Source of the DNA: Rubrivivax sp.
GTDB taxonomy: Bacteria; Pseudomonadota; Gammaproteobacteria; Burkholderiales; Burkholderiaceae_C
DNA: 64,000 nucleotides
Assembly (NCBI GenBank): GCA_016707445.1
Contig: JADJHR010000010.1
Location: 62,001-126,000, forward strand
Direction of reading: 5' to 3'
Shown: positions 37,224 through 45,311 of the stretch, piece after piece
Position numbering within the stretch: the first letter of the stretch is position 1
Layout of the letters: each line of letters starts with the position of its first letter
Translations under genes and position numbers: made by a program
The notes under the pieces: generated by a model
Seen by the model: the letters and a program-made list of their open reading frames with translations, nothing else
The model's database searches: none
Told to the model about the DNA's origin: nothing

Positions 37224-37300
37224 TGGTCGGGATGGCGGGATTCGAACTCGCGACCCCTTGCACCCCATGCAAGTGCGCTACCAGGCTGCGCTACACCCCG
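37224..37300 (-). tRNA. tRNA-Pro (GGG)
   Basis: The 77-nt gene folds as a complete cloverleaf: acceptor stem CGGGGTG paired with CATCCCG, D-arm GCGCAGCCTGGTAGCGC, anticodon stem CTTGC/GCAAG around the loop ATGGGGT (anticodon GGG), T-arm with GTTCGAATC, and an encoded CCA end. The first base C opposite G is typical for proline tRNAs. It follows the merR-type gene of the ihfA cluster, a conserved neighbour in betaproteobacteria. Confidence 0.96.
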
Positions 37301-37311
37301 ACGAAGCCCAC

Positions 37312-37340
37312 ATTATAGCCTCGGCAAGTCCAGGCTCATG
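37312..37340 (-). promoter_or_regulatory. promoter of tRNA-Pro
   Basis: A perfect -10 box TATAAT lies on the minus strand at 37317-37312, 11 bp before the tRNA 5' end. A matching -35 box at 17 bp is weak. The tRNA therefore probably has its own start in addition to any read-through from the ihfA operon. Confidence 0.5.
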
Positions 37341-37357
37341 GCCAGACTCATGGCCGA

Positions 37358-37849
37358 TCAGGTCGACAACAGCTCGCGGATCGACAGCAGTTCGGCACGC
37401 AGGCGCTGCCCGTCGAGGCTGCGTGGTTCGGTGTGCAGGACCGGCTCGTTGCCGACCTCGGATTCGGCCGGCAGCGATACTGTGGCCACGGCGGGGCCCT
37501 GGGCCTTGGCGGCCACTGCAGCGATCGACATCACCATGCCCGCCGCGGGCGGTACCGGATTCACCGTGGCCGCATGCGGCGGTGGTGCCAGGGCTTGACC
37601 ATCGGTCAGGCGGTTGCGGGCGCCGCTGATCGTGAAGCCCTGGTCGTACAGCAGTTCGCGGATGCGGCGCACGAGCAGCACCTCGTGGTGCTGGTAATAG
37701 CGGCGGTTGCCGCGCCGCTTCATCGGCTTGAGCTGCGTGAACTCCTGCTCCCAGTAGCGAAGCACGTACGGCTTGACGCCGCACAACTCGCTGACCTCAC
37801 CAATGGTGAAGTAGCGTTTGGCTGGAATGGAAGGTAACGATTTCTCCAT
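37358..37849 (-). CDS. MerR family transcriptional regulator
   Basis: A 163-residue protein with an N-terminal MerR winged helix: KRYFTIGEVSELCGVKPYVL, then RYWEQEFTQLKPMKRRGNRR and YYQHHEVLLVRRIRELLYDQG. The C-terminal half is low in conserved motifs and lacks metal-binding cysteines. This is the MerR protein commonly found directly downstream of ihfA in betaproteobacteria; its target is unknown. The ATG at 37849 (MEKSLPSIPA) is chosen over upstream non-ATG codons. It is 34 bp after ihfA on the same strand. Confidence 0.88.
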   Translation of the reverse strand: MEKSLPSIPAKRYFTIGEVSELCGVKPYVLRYWEQEFTQLKPMKRRGNRRYYQHHEVLLVRRIRELLYDQGFTISGARNRLTDGQALAPPPHAATVNPVPPAAGMVMSIAAVAAKAQGPAVATVSLPAESEVGNEPVLHTEPRSLDGQRLRAELLSIRELLST

Positions 37850-37883
37850 TGAAATCAATGGGATCAAAAGAGAAAACTAGACT

Positions 37884-38249
37884 TTACTCGAAGTCCTCGT
37901 CGCTGGGGGTGTCGCCCTGAACAATCGATTTCAGCTTGTGACTGGCGTGGAATGTGACCACGTTGCGCGCCTTGATGGGGATCGATTCGCCGGTGCGCGG
38001 ATTGCGGCCCGGGCGCGGTGCCTTGCGCCGGATGTTGAAGTTGCCAAAGCCCGAAAGCTTGACGTCGTCACCTCGCTCCAGCGTCTCATGGATGATGCTG
38101 AAGAAGGCTTCGACCATGTCCTTGGATTCGCGCTTGTTCAAACCCAGGCGGTCGAACAGCAGCTCGGACAACTCGGCCTTGGTCAGCGTCGGTGTCTCCA
38201 GCGACGGCAGGATGACCTGGTTGTTCGGGGGAATGTCCTCGGTGGCCAT
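37884..38249 (-). CDS. ihfA: integration host factor subunit alpha
   Basis: A 121-residue nucleoid protein that bends DNA as a heterodimer with IhfB. The core LTKAELSELLFDRLGLNKRE is followed by the DNA-binding arm FGNFNIRRKAPRPGRNPRTG with its proline, and SIPIKARNVVTFHASHKLK. There is a 20-residue N-terminal extension compared with E. coli IhfA, as in many Burkholderiales. The ATG at 38249 is preceded by AGGAG. It follows pheT by 24 bp, the same order as in E. coli (pheST-ihfA). Confidence 0.94.
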   Translation of the reverse strand: MATEDIPPNNQVILPSLETPTLTKAELSELLFDRLGLNKRESKDMVEAFFSIIHETLERGDDVKLSGFGNFNIRRKAPRPGRNPRTGESIPIKARNVVTFHASHKLKSIVQGDTPSDEDFE

Positions 38250-38273
38250 GGATGCTCCTGGATGCACTCGGGT

Positions 38274-40691
38274 TCAGGTGCGCAAGCGGGCACCGCAAGC
38301 CGACTGCACGCGCGCCACGGCAGCGGCCACGGCATTGTCGATGCGCCCGTCAGTCAGCGTGTTGTCGAAATCCAGCAGTTCCAGCCGAACGGCCAGGCTG
38401 CGTTCATCGGCTGCGAGGCCAGCCACCGCCTTGGCGGGCTTGTAGACGTCGAACAGCGTGGCGCTGAGGATCAAGGGGTCGTCCGCCAGGCTGGCCATCA
38501 GCGCATCGTGCGAGACCTTGTCGTTGACCACCAGCGCCAGGTCACGCAGGGCGGCCTGCTGGCGCGACACGGCCGCGAAGACGGGCACCGGGGTGTCGAG
38601 CGCGGCGTCCAGGTCCAGTTCGAACAGCAGCGGCGCATGGATCAGCTCATAGGCCAGACGCCATCGCGGATGAAGTTCGCCGACATGGCCGATCGCCCTG
38701 CCCTGCAGCTCGATGCGGGCGCAGCGCCCCGGGTGCAGCGCCGGATGGCTGTCGGCCACGAAGTGCGGCCGCCGCGGTGCCAGCAGGGCCTCGATGTCGC
38801 CCTTGATGTCATAGAAGTCCACCGGGCGTTCGCGGCTGCCCCATTGCGCCGGCTCGGCCGCGCCCCAGGCCAGTCCACCGACGCGCATCGGCTGGCGCAG
38901 CCCGGCAACAGCGCGCTCGCCGTCGGCGGCTGCCGGGTCGCGAACGAAGACACGACCGATCTCGAACACGCGCACCCGAGGCGCCTTGCGTGAAAGGTTG
39001 TGCCGCAGCACCTGCACCAGGCTGCCCATCAGCGTCGATCGCATCACGGCCAAGGGCGCGGCAATGGGATTGAGCACGCGCACCGGGTCGGCATTGCCGC
39101 CCAGGTCCTGCTCCATGCGCGCTTCCACAAAGCTGAAGTTGATCGTTTCCAGATAGTCCAGCGCCGCCAGCGATCGGCGCAGCGCAAACGGGCTGCGGCG
39201 GGCCTCGGCGCGCACGCGCGCGGTCATCGGCGCCAGCGGCGGTGTCGTCGGCAGCTTGTCGTAGCCGATGACGCGGATCACCTCCTCGATCAGGTCTTCC
39301 TCGATCTTCAGGTCGAAGCGCCAGCTTGGCGGCGTCACGCTCAGGCAGCCGGGGACTTCGCTGAAATCAAGCCCCAGCCGGCGGAAGACATCGGCGCATT
39401 GCGTCTGCGTCACCGGCATGCCGATCACCTTGCTGGCGCGCGCGGCGCGCAGCGTGACCGGCGTGGCCGGCGGCAGCGCCAGGGTCTGGTCGTCCATCGG
39501 CCCGGCCTGGCCGCCGCAGATGTCGAGGATCAGCTGCGTGATGCGCTCGACATGCTGCACGGTCAGCGCCGGGTCGACACCGCGCTCGAAGCGGTGGCCG
39601 GCGTCGGTGGCGAAGTTGAAGCGGCGCGAGCGGCCCGCCACGGCCTCGGGCCACCAGAAGGCGGCCTCGACATAGACGTTGCGCGTGTCGTCGGACACCG
39701 CGGTGGCGTCACCGCCCATGATGCCGGCCAGCGACTCGACGGCCTGCGCGTCGGCAATCACGCCCACCTGCTCGTCGACCTCTATGGTGCTGCCGTTCAG
39801 CAGCTTCAGCGTCTCACCCGGCCACCCCCAGCGCACGACCAGCTTGTCGTGGATCTTGTCGAGGTCGAAGATGTGCGACGGCCGGCCATACTCGAACATC
39901 ACGTAGTTCGAGATGTCGACCAGGGCCGTCACGCTGCGCTGGCCGCAACGCGCCAGTCGCTCGACCATCCAGGCCGGCGTCTTCGCCTGCGTGTCGACAC
40001 CGCGCACCACACGGCCCGAGAAGCGGCCGCAGAGGTCGCTGGCCAGCACCTCAACCGGCAGACGCTGTTCGTGCACCGGCTGCACCGGCGCGAAGGTCGG
40101 CGTCTTCAGAGGTGCGCCGGTGAGGGCCGAAAGTTCACGCGCAATGCCGTACACGCTGAGGCAATGGCCCAGGTTGGGTGTGAGCTTGAGCGTGAACACC
40201 GTGTCGTCCAGGCGCAGCCAGTCGCGGATGCTGCTGCCCAGCGGCGCATCGGCGGCCAGTTCGAGCAGGCCACCGTGGTCGTCGGCCACACCCAGCTCTT
40301 TGGCCGAGCACAACATGCCGTGGCTTTCCACGCCACGCAGCTTGCCGACGCCGATCTTGAAGGGCTGGCCGTCGGCACCCGGCGGCAGTTGGGCGCCGAC
40401 CATCGCCAGCGGCACACGGATGCCGGGCCGCGCATTGGGGGCGCCGCAGACGATCTGCAGCGGGCCGCCCGGTGACGCCGCACCGGCGTCGACCTGGCAC
40501 ACGCGCAAACGGTCGGCCTGCGGGTGCGGCTCGGCGCTGAGGATCTGCGCCACCACCACGCCGGCAAAGGGCGGCGCCACCGGGCGCAGTTCTTCGACCT
40601 CCATGCCCGCCATGGTCAGCAGGTCGGCCAGGGCCTGGGTGCTCAATTCAGGGTTGCAGAACTCGCGCAACCACGATTCAGGGAATTGCAT
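38274..40691 (-). CDS. pheT: phenylalanyl-tRNA synthetase beta subunit
   Basis: An 805-residue subunit with the normal domain order: N-terminal B1 with FCNPELSTQALADLLTMAGM, the tRNA-binding-like EMAP fold (VVAQILSAEPHPQADRLRVC), B3/B4 editing region, B5, and a C-terminal anticodon-binding domain with FPAVSRQQAALRDLALVV-like sequence (here VFAAVSRQQAALRDLALVV). It pairs with PheS to charge tRNA-Phe and edits mischarged tyrosine. It starts 30 bp after pheS. No defects seen. Confidence 0.96.
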   Translation of the reverse strand: MQFPESWLREFCNPELSTQALADLLTMAGMEVEELRPVAPPFAGVVVAQILSAEPHPQADRLRVCQVDAGAASPGGPLQIVCGAPNARPGIRVPLAMVGAQLPPGADGQPFKIGVGKLRGVESHGMLCSAKELGVADDHGGLLELAADAPLGSSIRDWLRLDDTVFTLKLTPNLGHCLSVYGIARELSALTGAPLKTPTFAPVQPVHEQRLPVEVLASDLCGRFSGRVVRGVDTQAKTPAWMVERLARCGQRSVTALVDISNYVMFEYGRPSHIFDLDKIHDKLVVRWGWPGETLKLLNGSTIEVDEQVGVIADAQAVESLAGIMGGDATAVSDDTRNVYVEAAFWWPEAVAGRSRRFNFATDAGHRFERGVDPALTVQHVERITQLILDICGGQAGPMDDQTLALPPATPVTLRAARASKVIGMPVTQTQCADVFRRLGLDFSEVPGCLSVTPPSWRFDLKIEEDLIEEVIRVIGYDKLPTTPPLAPMTARVRAEARRSPFALRRSLAALDYLETINFSFVEARMEQDLGGNADPVRVLNPIAAPLAVMRSTLMGSLVQVLRHNLSRKAPRVRVFEIGRVFVRDPAAADGERAVAGLRQPMRVGGLAWGAAEPAQWGSRERPVDFYDIKGDIEALLAPRRPHFVADSHPALHPGRCARIELQGRAIGHVGELHPRWRLAYELIHAPLLFELDLDAALDTPVPVFAAVSRQQAALRDLALVVNDKVSHDALMASLADDPLILSATLFDVYKPAKAVAGLAADERSLAVRLELLDFDNTLTDGRIDNAVAAAVARVQSACGARLRT

Positions 40692-40721
40692 GGGCTTCTC
40701 GGCGGATGTCTTGTCTAGCGC

Positions 40722-41765
40722 TCAGCGAAACTGCGACAGGAAACGCAGGTCGCCTTCGAACAGCAGGCGCACGTCATCGATACCGTAGCGCAGCATGGTC
40801 AACCGGTCTGGCCCCATGCCGAAGGCGAATCCGATGTAGCGCTCGGGATCGAGGCCGAAGTTGCGCACCACGGTCGGGTGCACCTGGCCTGAGCCGGCCA
40901 CTTCCAGCCAGCGACCGGCCAGCGGCCCGCTGTGGAACGAGATGTCGATCTCGGCCGAGGGTTCGGTGAACGGGAAGAACGACGGCCGAAAGCGCATGTC
41001 GAAGTCGGCGGTCTCGAAGAACTGGCGCACGAAATCGGCGAACACGACCTTCAGGTCCTTGAAGCTGACGTTCTCGCCGATCCACAGGCCCTCGCACTGG
41101 TGGAACATCGGCGAATGCGTGGCGTCGCTGTCGACGCGGTAGGTGCGGCCGGGCGCGATGACGCGGATCTCGGGCATCGGATCGGCGCCGCGGTGTTGCG
41201 ACGCATGGGCCATCGCGTAGCGCACCTGCATCGGGCTGGTGTGCGTGCGCAGGTTCAGCCAGGCACCTTCGGCGTCCTTCAGGTCGACGTAGAAGGTGTC
41301 CTGCATCGAGCGCGCCGGGTGGTTCTTCGGGCTGTTCAGCGCCGTGAAGTTCATCCAGTCGGTCTCGATCTCGGGGCCGTCGGCGACGTCGAATCCCATC
41401 GACCCGAAGATCGCCTCGATGCGCTCCAGCGTGCGGCTCACCGGGTGCAGACCGCCGGTGCCGCGGCGGCGGCCGGGCAGCGTGACGTCGAGCGACTCGG
41501 CGTGCAGCTGCGCCTGCAGTTCGGCATCGGCCAGGTGGTCGCGGCGCGCTTGCAGCGCGGCTTCGATGCGGGCCTTGACCTGATTGATCTCGGCACCGCG
41601 GCGCTTCTTCTCGTCGGGCGGCAGCGCCGCCAGCGACTTGAGCAGGTCGGTGACGCGCCCACCCTTGCCCAGAAAGCGCGCCTTGGCGTTCTCGAGCTCG
41701 GCCGGCGTCGGCGCGGCGTCGAACTCGGCGGTGGCGGTGCTGACCAGTTGATCGAGGTCGTTCAT
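40722..41765 (-). CDS. pheS: phenylalanyl-tRNA synthetase alpha subunit
   Basis: A 347-residue class II synthetase subunit. The N-terminal coiled coil (about residues 1-90) binds tRNA; motif 1 lies near GGLHPVSRTLERIEAIFGSM, motif 2 is FRVDSDATHSPMFHQCEG-like (here YRVDSDATHSPMFHQ) and motif 3 is GFAFGMGPDRLTMLRYG. The start ATG at 41765 (MNDLDQLVST) fits the family; the longer frame upstream crosses a hairpin and is not credible. Confidence 0.95.
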   Translation of the reverse strand: MNDLDQLVSTATAEFDAAPTPAELENAKARFLGKGGRVTDLLKSLAALPPDEKKRRGAEINQVKARIEAALQARRDHLADAELQAQLHAESLDVTLPGRRRGTGGLHPVSRTLERIEAIFGSMGFDVADGPEIETDWMNFTALNSPKNHPARSMQDTFYVDLKDAEGAWLNLRTHTSPMQVRYAMAHASQHRGADPMPEIRVIAPGRTYRVDSDATHSPMFHQCEGLWIGENVSFKDLKVVFADFVRQFFETADFDMRFRPSFFPFTEPSAEIDISFHSGPLAGRWLEVAGSGQVHPTVVRNFGLDPERYIGFAFGMGPDRLTMLRYGIDDVRLLFEGDLRFLSQFR

Positions 41766-41773
41766 GCTGCGAC

Positions 41774-41806
41774 AGAAAGAGAAAGGCCGTCCACGGGTGA
41801 CGGCCT
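41774..41806 (-). terminator. hairpin between rplT and pheS (terminator or attenuator)
   Basis: AGGCCGTC and GACGGCCT form an 8-bp perfect stem with a 7-nt loop, followed on the minus strand by TTCTCTTTCTGT. It lies just before the pheS ribosome-binding region. It could end part of the rplT transcripts or regulate pheST; I see no phenylalanine-rich leader peptide. Confidence 0.5.
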
Positions 41807-41889
41807 GAGAAAGCTGGAAGCCTTGGAGCGCGCCCCAAGGCAAGCCCGGTCAGCGCACCGGCGCCACAGCGCCGGCTGCCGATCGAGCG

Positions 41890-42246
41890 TCAAGCCAGAT
41901 GGGCCTTCACCTTCGCGACGATGCTGCCGAAGGCAGCCGGGTCGTTGACGGCCAGATCGGCCAGGACCTTGCGGTCGATGTCGATCTGCGCCTTCTTCAG
42001 GCCGGCCATGAACTTGCTGTAGGTGACGCCGAGTTCACGCGAGGCCGCGTTGATGCGGGCGATCCAGAGCTGGCGGAACACCCGCTTGCGGGTGCGGCGG
42101 TCACGGTAGGCGTATTGGCCGGCCTTCATCACCGCCTGCTTGGCGATGCGGAAGACGTTCTTGCGACGGCCGCGGAAGCCCTTGGCGAGCTTCAGGATCT
42201 TCTTGTGACGGGCGTGTGCGGTGACACCACGTTTGACGCGAGGCAT
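41890..42246 (-). CDS. rplT: 50S ribosomal protein L20
   Basis: A 118-residue basic protein, MPRVKRGVTAHARHKKILKL at the start and the internal KQAVMKAGQYAYRDRRTRKR, fully typical of L20. It binds 23S rRNA early in 50S assembly. It follows rpmI by 30 bp, the conserved infC-rpmI-rplT order; in E. coli L20 represses this operon at the rpmI leader. Confidence 0.97.
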   Translation of the reverse strand: MPRVKRGVTAHARHKKILKLAKGFRGRRKNVFRIAKQAVMKAGQYAYRDRRTRKRVFRQLWIARINAASRELGVTYSKFMAGLKKAQIDIDRKVLADLAVNDPAAFGSIVAKVKAHLA

Positions 42247-42276
42247 GCAATATCTCCTTGTGCGTTTCGAAGACGA

Positions 42277-42480
42277 TTACAGACCGGCAAAGGGCATCAT
42301 CTTGGCGATGTGCCCCATGTTGGTCTCGTGCACGTTGGCAGCACCGCGCAGGTGGCGCTTGCGGGTGGTGCTCTTCTTCGTGAGGATGTGGCGCTTGAAC
42401 GCCTGACCGCGCTTGACGGTACCACCCGGACGCACGCGGAACCGCTTGGCCGCGCTCTTCTTGGTCTTCATCTTGGGCAT
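42277..42480 (-). CDS. rpmI: 50S ribosomal protein L35
   Basis: A 67-residue basic protein (MPKMKTKKSAAKRFRVRPGG ...). All family positions, including the terminal HETNMGHIAKMMPFAGL-type end, are present. It lies between infC and rplT. An AGGAGC ribosome-binding site precedes the ATG. Confidence 0.97.
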   Translation of the reverse strand: MPKMKTKKSAAKRFRVRPGGTVKRGQAFKRHILTKKSTTRKRHLRGAANVHETNMGHIAKMMPFAGL

Positions 42481-42601
42481 TGAATGCTCCTTCTAAGTTA
42501 CCCCTGCAGGCGACCGTGGCGACACGGTACTTGTGGGCCTGCAGCGGCTTGGTGTTCGCCGCCAGGATGACCAGACCCTGGCAGCGAGATTCTTCAAACG
42601 T

Positions 42602-43153
42602 TCAAGACTTCTTCTTCGGCGCCAGTACCATGATCATCTGACGCCCTTCCAGCTTGGGCATGTGCTCGACCACCGAGACATCGGCCAGTTCGTCGCGGAT
42701 CTTCTCGAGCAGCCGCATGCCGATGTCCTGGTGCGTGATCTCGCGGCCGCGGAACCTCAAGGTCACCTTGCCCTTGTCGCCGTCTTCGCTGATGAAGCGA
42801 CGCAGGTTGCGCATCTTGATGTTGTAGTCGCCTTCGTCGGTACCAGGGCGGAACTTGACTTCCTTGATCTCGATGATCTTCTGCTTGGACTTGGCTTCCG
42901 CTGCGCGCTTTTGCTCTTGGTACTTGAACTTGCCGTAGTCCATCAGACGGCACACCGGGGGGTCTGCGGCCGCGGCAATCTCGACCAGGTCCACGTCCAG
43001 TTCGCCCGCCATTCGAAGCGCATCTTGCAAGCCCACGATGCCCAGGGGCTCGTTTTCGACACCGTTCAGACGCACCTGGGGCGCCATGATCTCGCGGTTG
43101 AGCTTGTGCTTGCGCTCGACGTTCGGAACGCGCCGGTCCATGAAGGTAGCGAT
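42602..43153 (-). CDS. infC: translation initiation factor IF-3, rare ATC start
   Basis: A 183-residue IF-3 with both domains: the N-domain VRLNGVENEPLGIVGLQDAL and the C-domain beginning after the lysine-rich linker (KYQEQKRAAEAKSKQKIIEI), ending LAPKKKS. The start is most likely the ATC at 43153 (protein I/M-ATFMDRRVPNVE): AGGAG lies 8 nt upstream of it, whereas the ATG at 43141 has no Shine-Dalgarno sequence at a proper distance. E. coli infC uses the similarly rare AUU, which lets IF-3 repress its own translation by rejecting non-standard starts; the same feedback is expected here. Confidence 0.94.
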   Translation of the reverse strand: MATFMDRRVPNVERKHKLNREIMAPQVRLNGVENEPLGIVGLQDALRMAGELDVDLVEIAAAADPPVCRLMDYGKFKYQEQKRAAEAKSKQKIIEIKEVKFRPGTDEGDYNIKMRNLRRFISEDGDKGKVTLRFRGREITHQDIGMRLLEKIRDELADVSVVEHMPKLEGRQMIMVLAPKKKS

Positions 43154-43224
43154 GGTTTCAACTCCTGTAGCACCCCGAAGGCAGCCGGGACGCGATCATG
43201 ATTCGAAGGATTGCGCCCGCCGCT

Positions 43225-45132
43225 TCACGACTTGTGGGCGATGTCACCGGCGAGCTTCGAGCTGAAGTCTGCGAGGGGCATCACTCCGAGGTCCTGATTG
43301 CCCCGAGCGCGCACCGCAACGGCCCCGTTTGCCTTCTCCTTGTCGCCAACGACCAGGATGTACGGGACCTTTTGCATGGAATGCTCGCGGATTTTATAGT
43401 TGATTTTTTCGTTGCGCAAATCCGCCTGAACTCTAACTCCTTGTTTTTGCAGCGTTTTCACCACTGTCTGGGCATATTCGTGCTGCGCGTCGGTGATCGA
43501 GAGCACCGAAACCTGCACCGGCGCCAGCCAGGCCGGCAGCGCGCCGGCATGCTGTTCGATCAGGATGCCGATGAAACGCTCGAGGCTGCCGACGATGGCC
43601 CGGTGCAGCATCACCGGGTGTTTGCGCTCGCCGGACTCGGCCACGTAGACCGCGTCGAGCCGCTCGGCCATCGAGAAATCGACCTGCATCGTGCCGCACT
43701 GCCACTGGCGGCCGATGGCGTCCTTCAGCGTGTACTCGATCTTGGGGCCGTAGAACGCGCCCTCGCCGGGTGAGAGTTCGAACTTGCAGCCGGCACGCAG
43801 CAGGCTTTCCTGCAGCGCTTGCTCGGCCTGGTCCCAGACCGCGTCCGACCCGATCCGCGCCTCGGGCCGCGTGGCCACCTTGTAGATGATCTCGCTGAAG
43901 CCGAAGTCGGCATAGACCTTCTGCAGCAGCGCCGTGTAGGCCACGCACTCATCGAGCATCATGTCCTCGGTGCAGAAGATGTGGCCGTCGTCCTGCGTGA
44001 AGCCGCGCACACGCATGATGCCGTGCAGCCCGCCCGTGGGCTCGTTGCGGTGGCACTGGCCGAATTCACCGTAGCGCAACGGCAGGTCGCGGTAGCTCTT
44101 GATGCCCTGCTTGAAGATCAGGATGTGGCCGGGGCAGTTCATCGGCTTGAGCGCGTAGTCGCGCTTTTCCGATTCGGTGATGAACATGTTGTCGCGGTAC
44201 TTGTCCCAGTGGCCCGTCTTTTCCCACAAGGTGCGATCCAGGATCTGCGGCCCCTTGACCTCGTGGTAACCGTTGTCGCGGTAGACACGGCGCATGTACT
44301 GCTCGACCTCCTGCCACAAGGTCCAGCCCTTGGGGTGCCAGAACACCGTGCCGGGGCTGTGCTCGTCGAGATGAAACAGGTCGAGTTCGCGACCGAGCTT
44401 TCGGTGATCGCGCTTCTCGGCCTCTTCCAGCATCGTCAGGTACTTCTGCAACTCGTCCTTGGTTGCCCAGGCCGTGCCGTAGATGCGCTGCAACTGTTCG
44501 TTGCGGTGGTCACCGCGCCAGTAGGCGCCGGCCACCTTCATCAGCTTGAAGTGCTTGAGTCGGCCCGTGCTGGGCACGTGCGGGCCGCGGCAAAGATCCT
44601 CGAAGTCGCCTTCGCGGTACAGCGACACGTCCTGATCGGCCGGGATGCTGGCGATGATCTCGGCCTTGTAGTGCTCGCCCTGGGCCTTGAAGTGCGCCAC
44701 GGCCTCGTCGCGCGGCAGCACGCGGCGCACCACCGGCTCGTCCTTCTTCGCCAGCTCGGCCATGCGCTTCTCGATGGCCGCCAGGTCTTCGGGCGTGAAC
44801 GGGCGCTTGTAGGCAAAGTCGTAATAGAAGCCGTTCTCGATCACCGGGCCGATCGTCACCTGCGCGTCCGGAAACAGCGCCTTCACGGCATAGGCCAGCA
44901 GGTGGGCCGTGCTGTGGCGGATGAGCTCCAGCCCCTCGGCATCCTTGTCGGTGACGATGGCGACCGCAGCATTGGCGTCGATCAGATGGCTGGTGTCGAC
45001 GACACGGCCATCGACCTTGCCGCCGAGCGCTACCTTCGCCAGGCCAGGGCCGATGGCCGCGGCCACCTGCGCCACCGTCACCGGGTTGTCGAACGACCTG
45101 ACGGCACCGTCAGGCAGCGTGATCTGAATCAT
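43225..45132 (-). CDS. thrS: threonyl-tRNA synthetase
   Basis: A 635-residue class II synthetase with an N-terminal TGS domain (MIQITLPDGAVRSF), the editing N2 domain with HSTAHLLAYAVKALFP, and the catalytic core containing the zinc-ligand region MNCPGHILIFK and the motif 2 region RYGEFGQCHRNEPTGGLHG; the C-terminal anticodon-binding domain ends in KLAGDIAHKS. The ATG at 45132 has GGAGT 6 bases upstream. It heads the thrS-infC-rpmI-rplT-pheST-ihfA cluster. A strong hairpin lies directly before its ribosome-binding site. Confidence 0.96.
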   Translation of the reverse strand: MIQITLPDGAVRSFDNPVTVAQVAAAIGPGLAKVALGGKVDGRVVDTSHLIDANAAVAIVTDKDAEGLELIRHSTAHLLAYAVKALFPDAQVTIGPVIENGFYYDFAYKRPFTPEDLAAIEKRMAELAKKDEPVVRRVLPRDEAVAHFKAQGEHYKAEIIASIPADQDVSLYREGDFEDLCRGPHVPSTGRLKHFKLMKVAGAYWRGDHRNEQLQRIYGTAWATKDELQKYLTMLEEAEKRDHRKLGRELDLFHLDEHSPGTVFWHPKGWTLWQEVEQYMRRVYRDNGYHEVKGPQILDRTLWEKTGHWDKYRDNMFITESEKRDYALKPMNCPGHILIFKQGIKSYRDLPLRYGEFGQCHRNEPTGGLHGIMRVRGFTQDDGHIFCTEDMMLDECVAYTALLQKVYADFGFSEIIYKVATRPEARIGSDAVWDQAEQALQESLLRAGCKFELSPGEGAFYGPKIEYTLKDAIGRQWQCGTMQVDFSMAERLDAVYVAESGERKHPVMLHRAIVGSLERFIGILIEQHAGALPAWLAPVQVSVLSITDAQHEYAQTVVKTLQKQGVRVQADLRNEKINYKIREHSMQKVPYILVVGDKEKANGAVAVRARGNQDLGVMPLADFSSKLAGDIAHKS

Positions 45133-45149
45133 TGCAGACTCCAAAAGCA

Positions 45150-45178
45150 ACGAAGCGCGGGCATGAGCCGCGCTTCGT
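45150..45178 (-). promoter_or_regulatory. leader hairpin directly upstream of the thrS ribosome-binding site
   Basis: ACGAAGCGCGG and CCGCGCTTCGT form a perfect 11-bp stem with a 7-nt loop. On the minus strand it is followed by TGCTTTTGGAG, where GGAG is the thrS Shine-Dalgarno sequence. It could be a terminator/attenuator or a translational operator comparable in principle to the E. coli thrS leader. Confidence 0.55.
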
Positions 45179-45311
45179 CTGGGAAAAGGGTGGATGTGAC
45201 GGTGCGGCTGGCGTCAAACCAGGGTGAAAGTCGGGAATCGACGAGTCCGCGGTGTCATAACCAAGCTGCCTTTCCTGCTCTTGTGAGGGTTCCGGAAGCG
45301 GTCATTCTAGG

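Noticed and set aside
34240..37300. Intact mobile island or defence system at tRNA-Pro
   Set aside because: Only remnants remain: no integrase, no complete transposase, and the PLD gene has multiple frameshifts.
45133..45300. T-box riboswitch upstream of thrS
   Set aside because: No T-box sequence or specifier loop is present, and T-boxes are not expected in betaproteobacteria; only a simple hairpin is seen.
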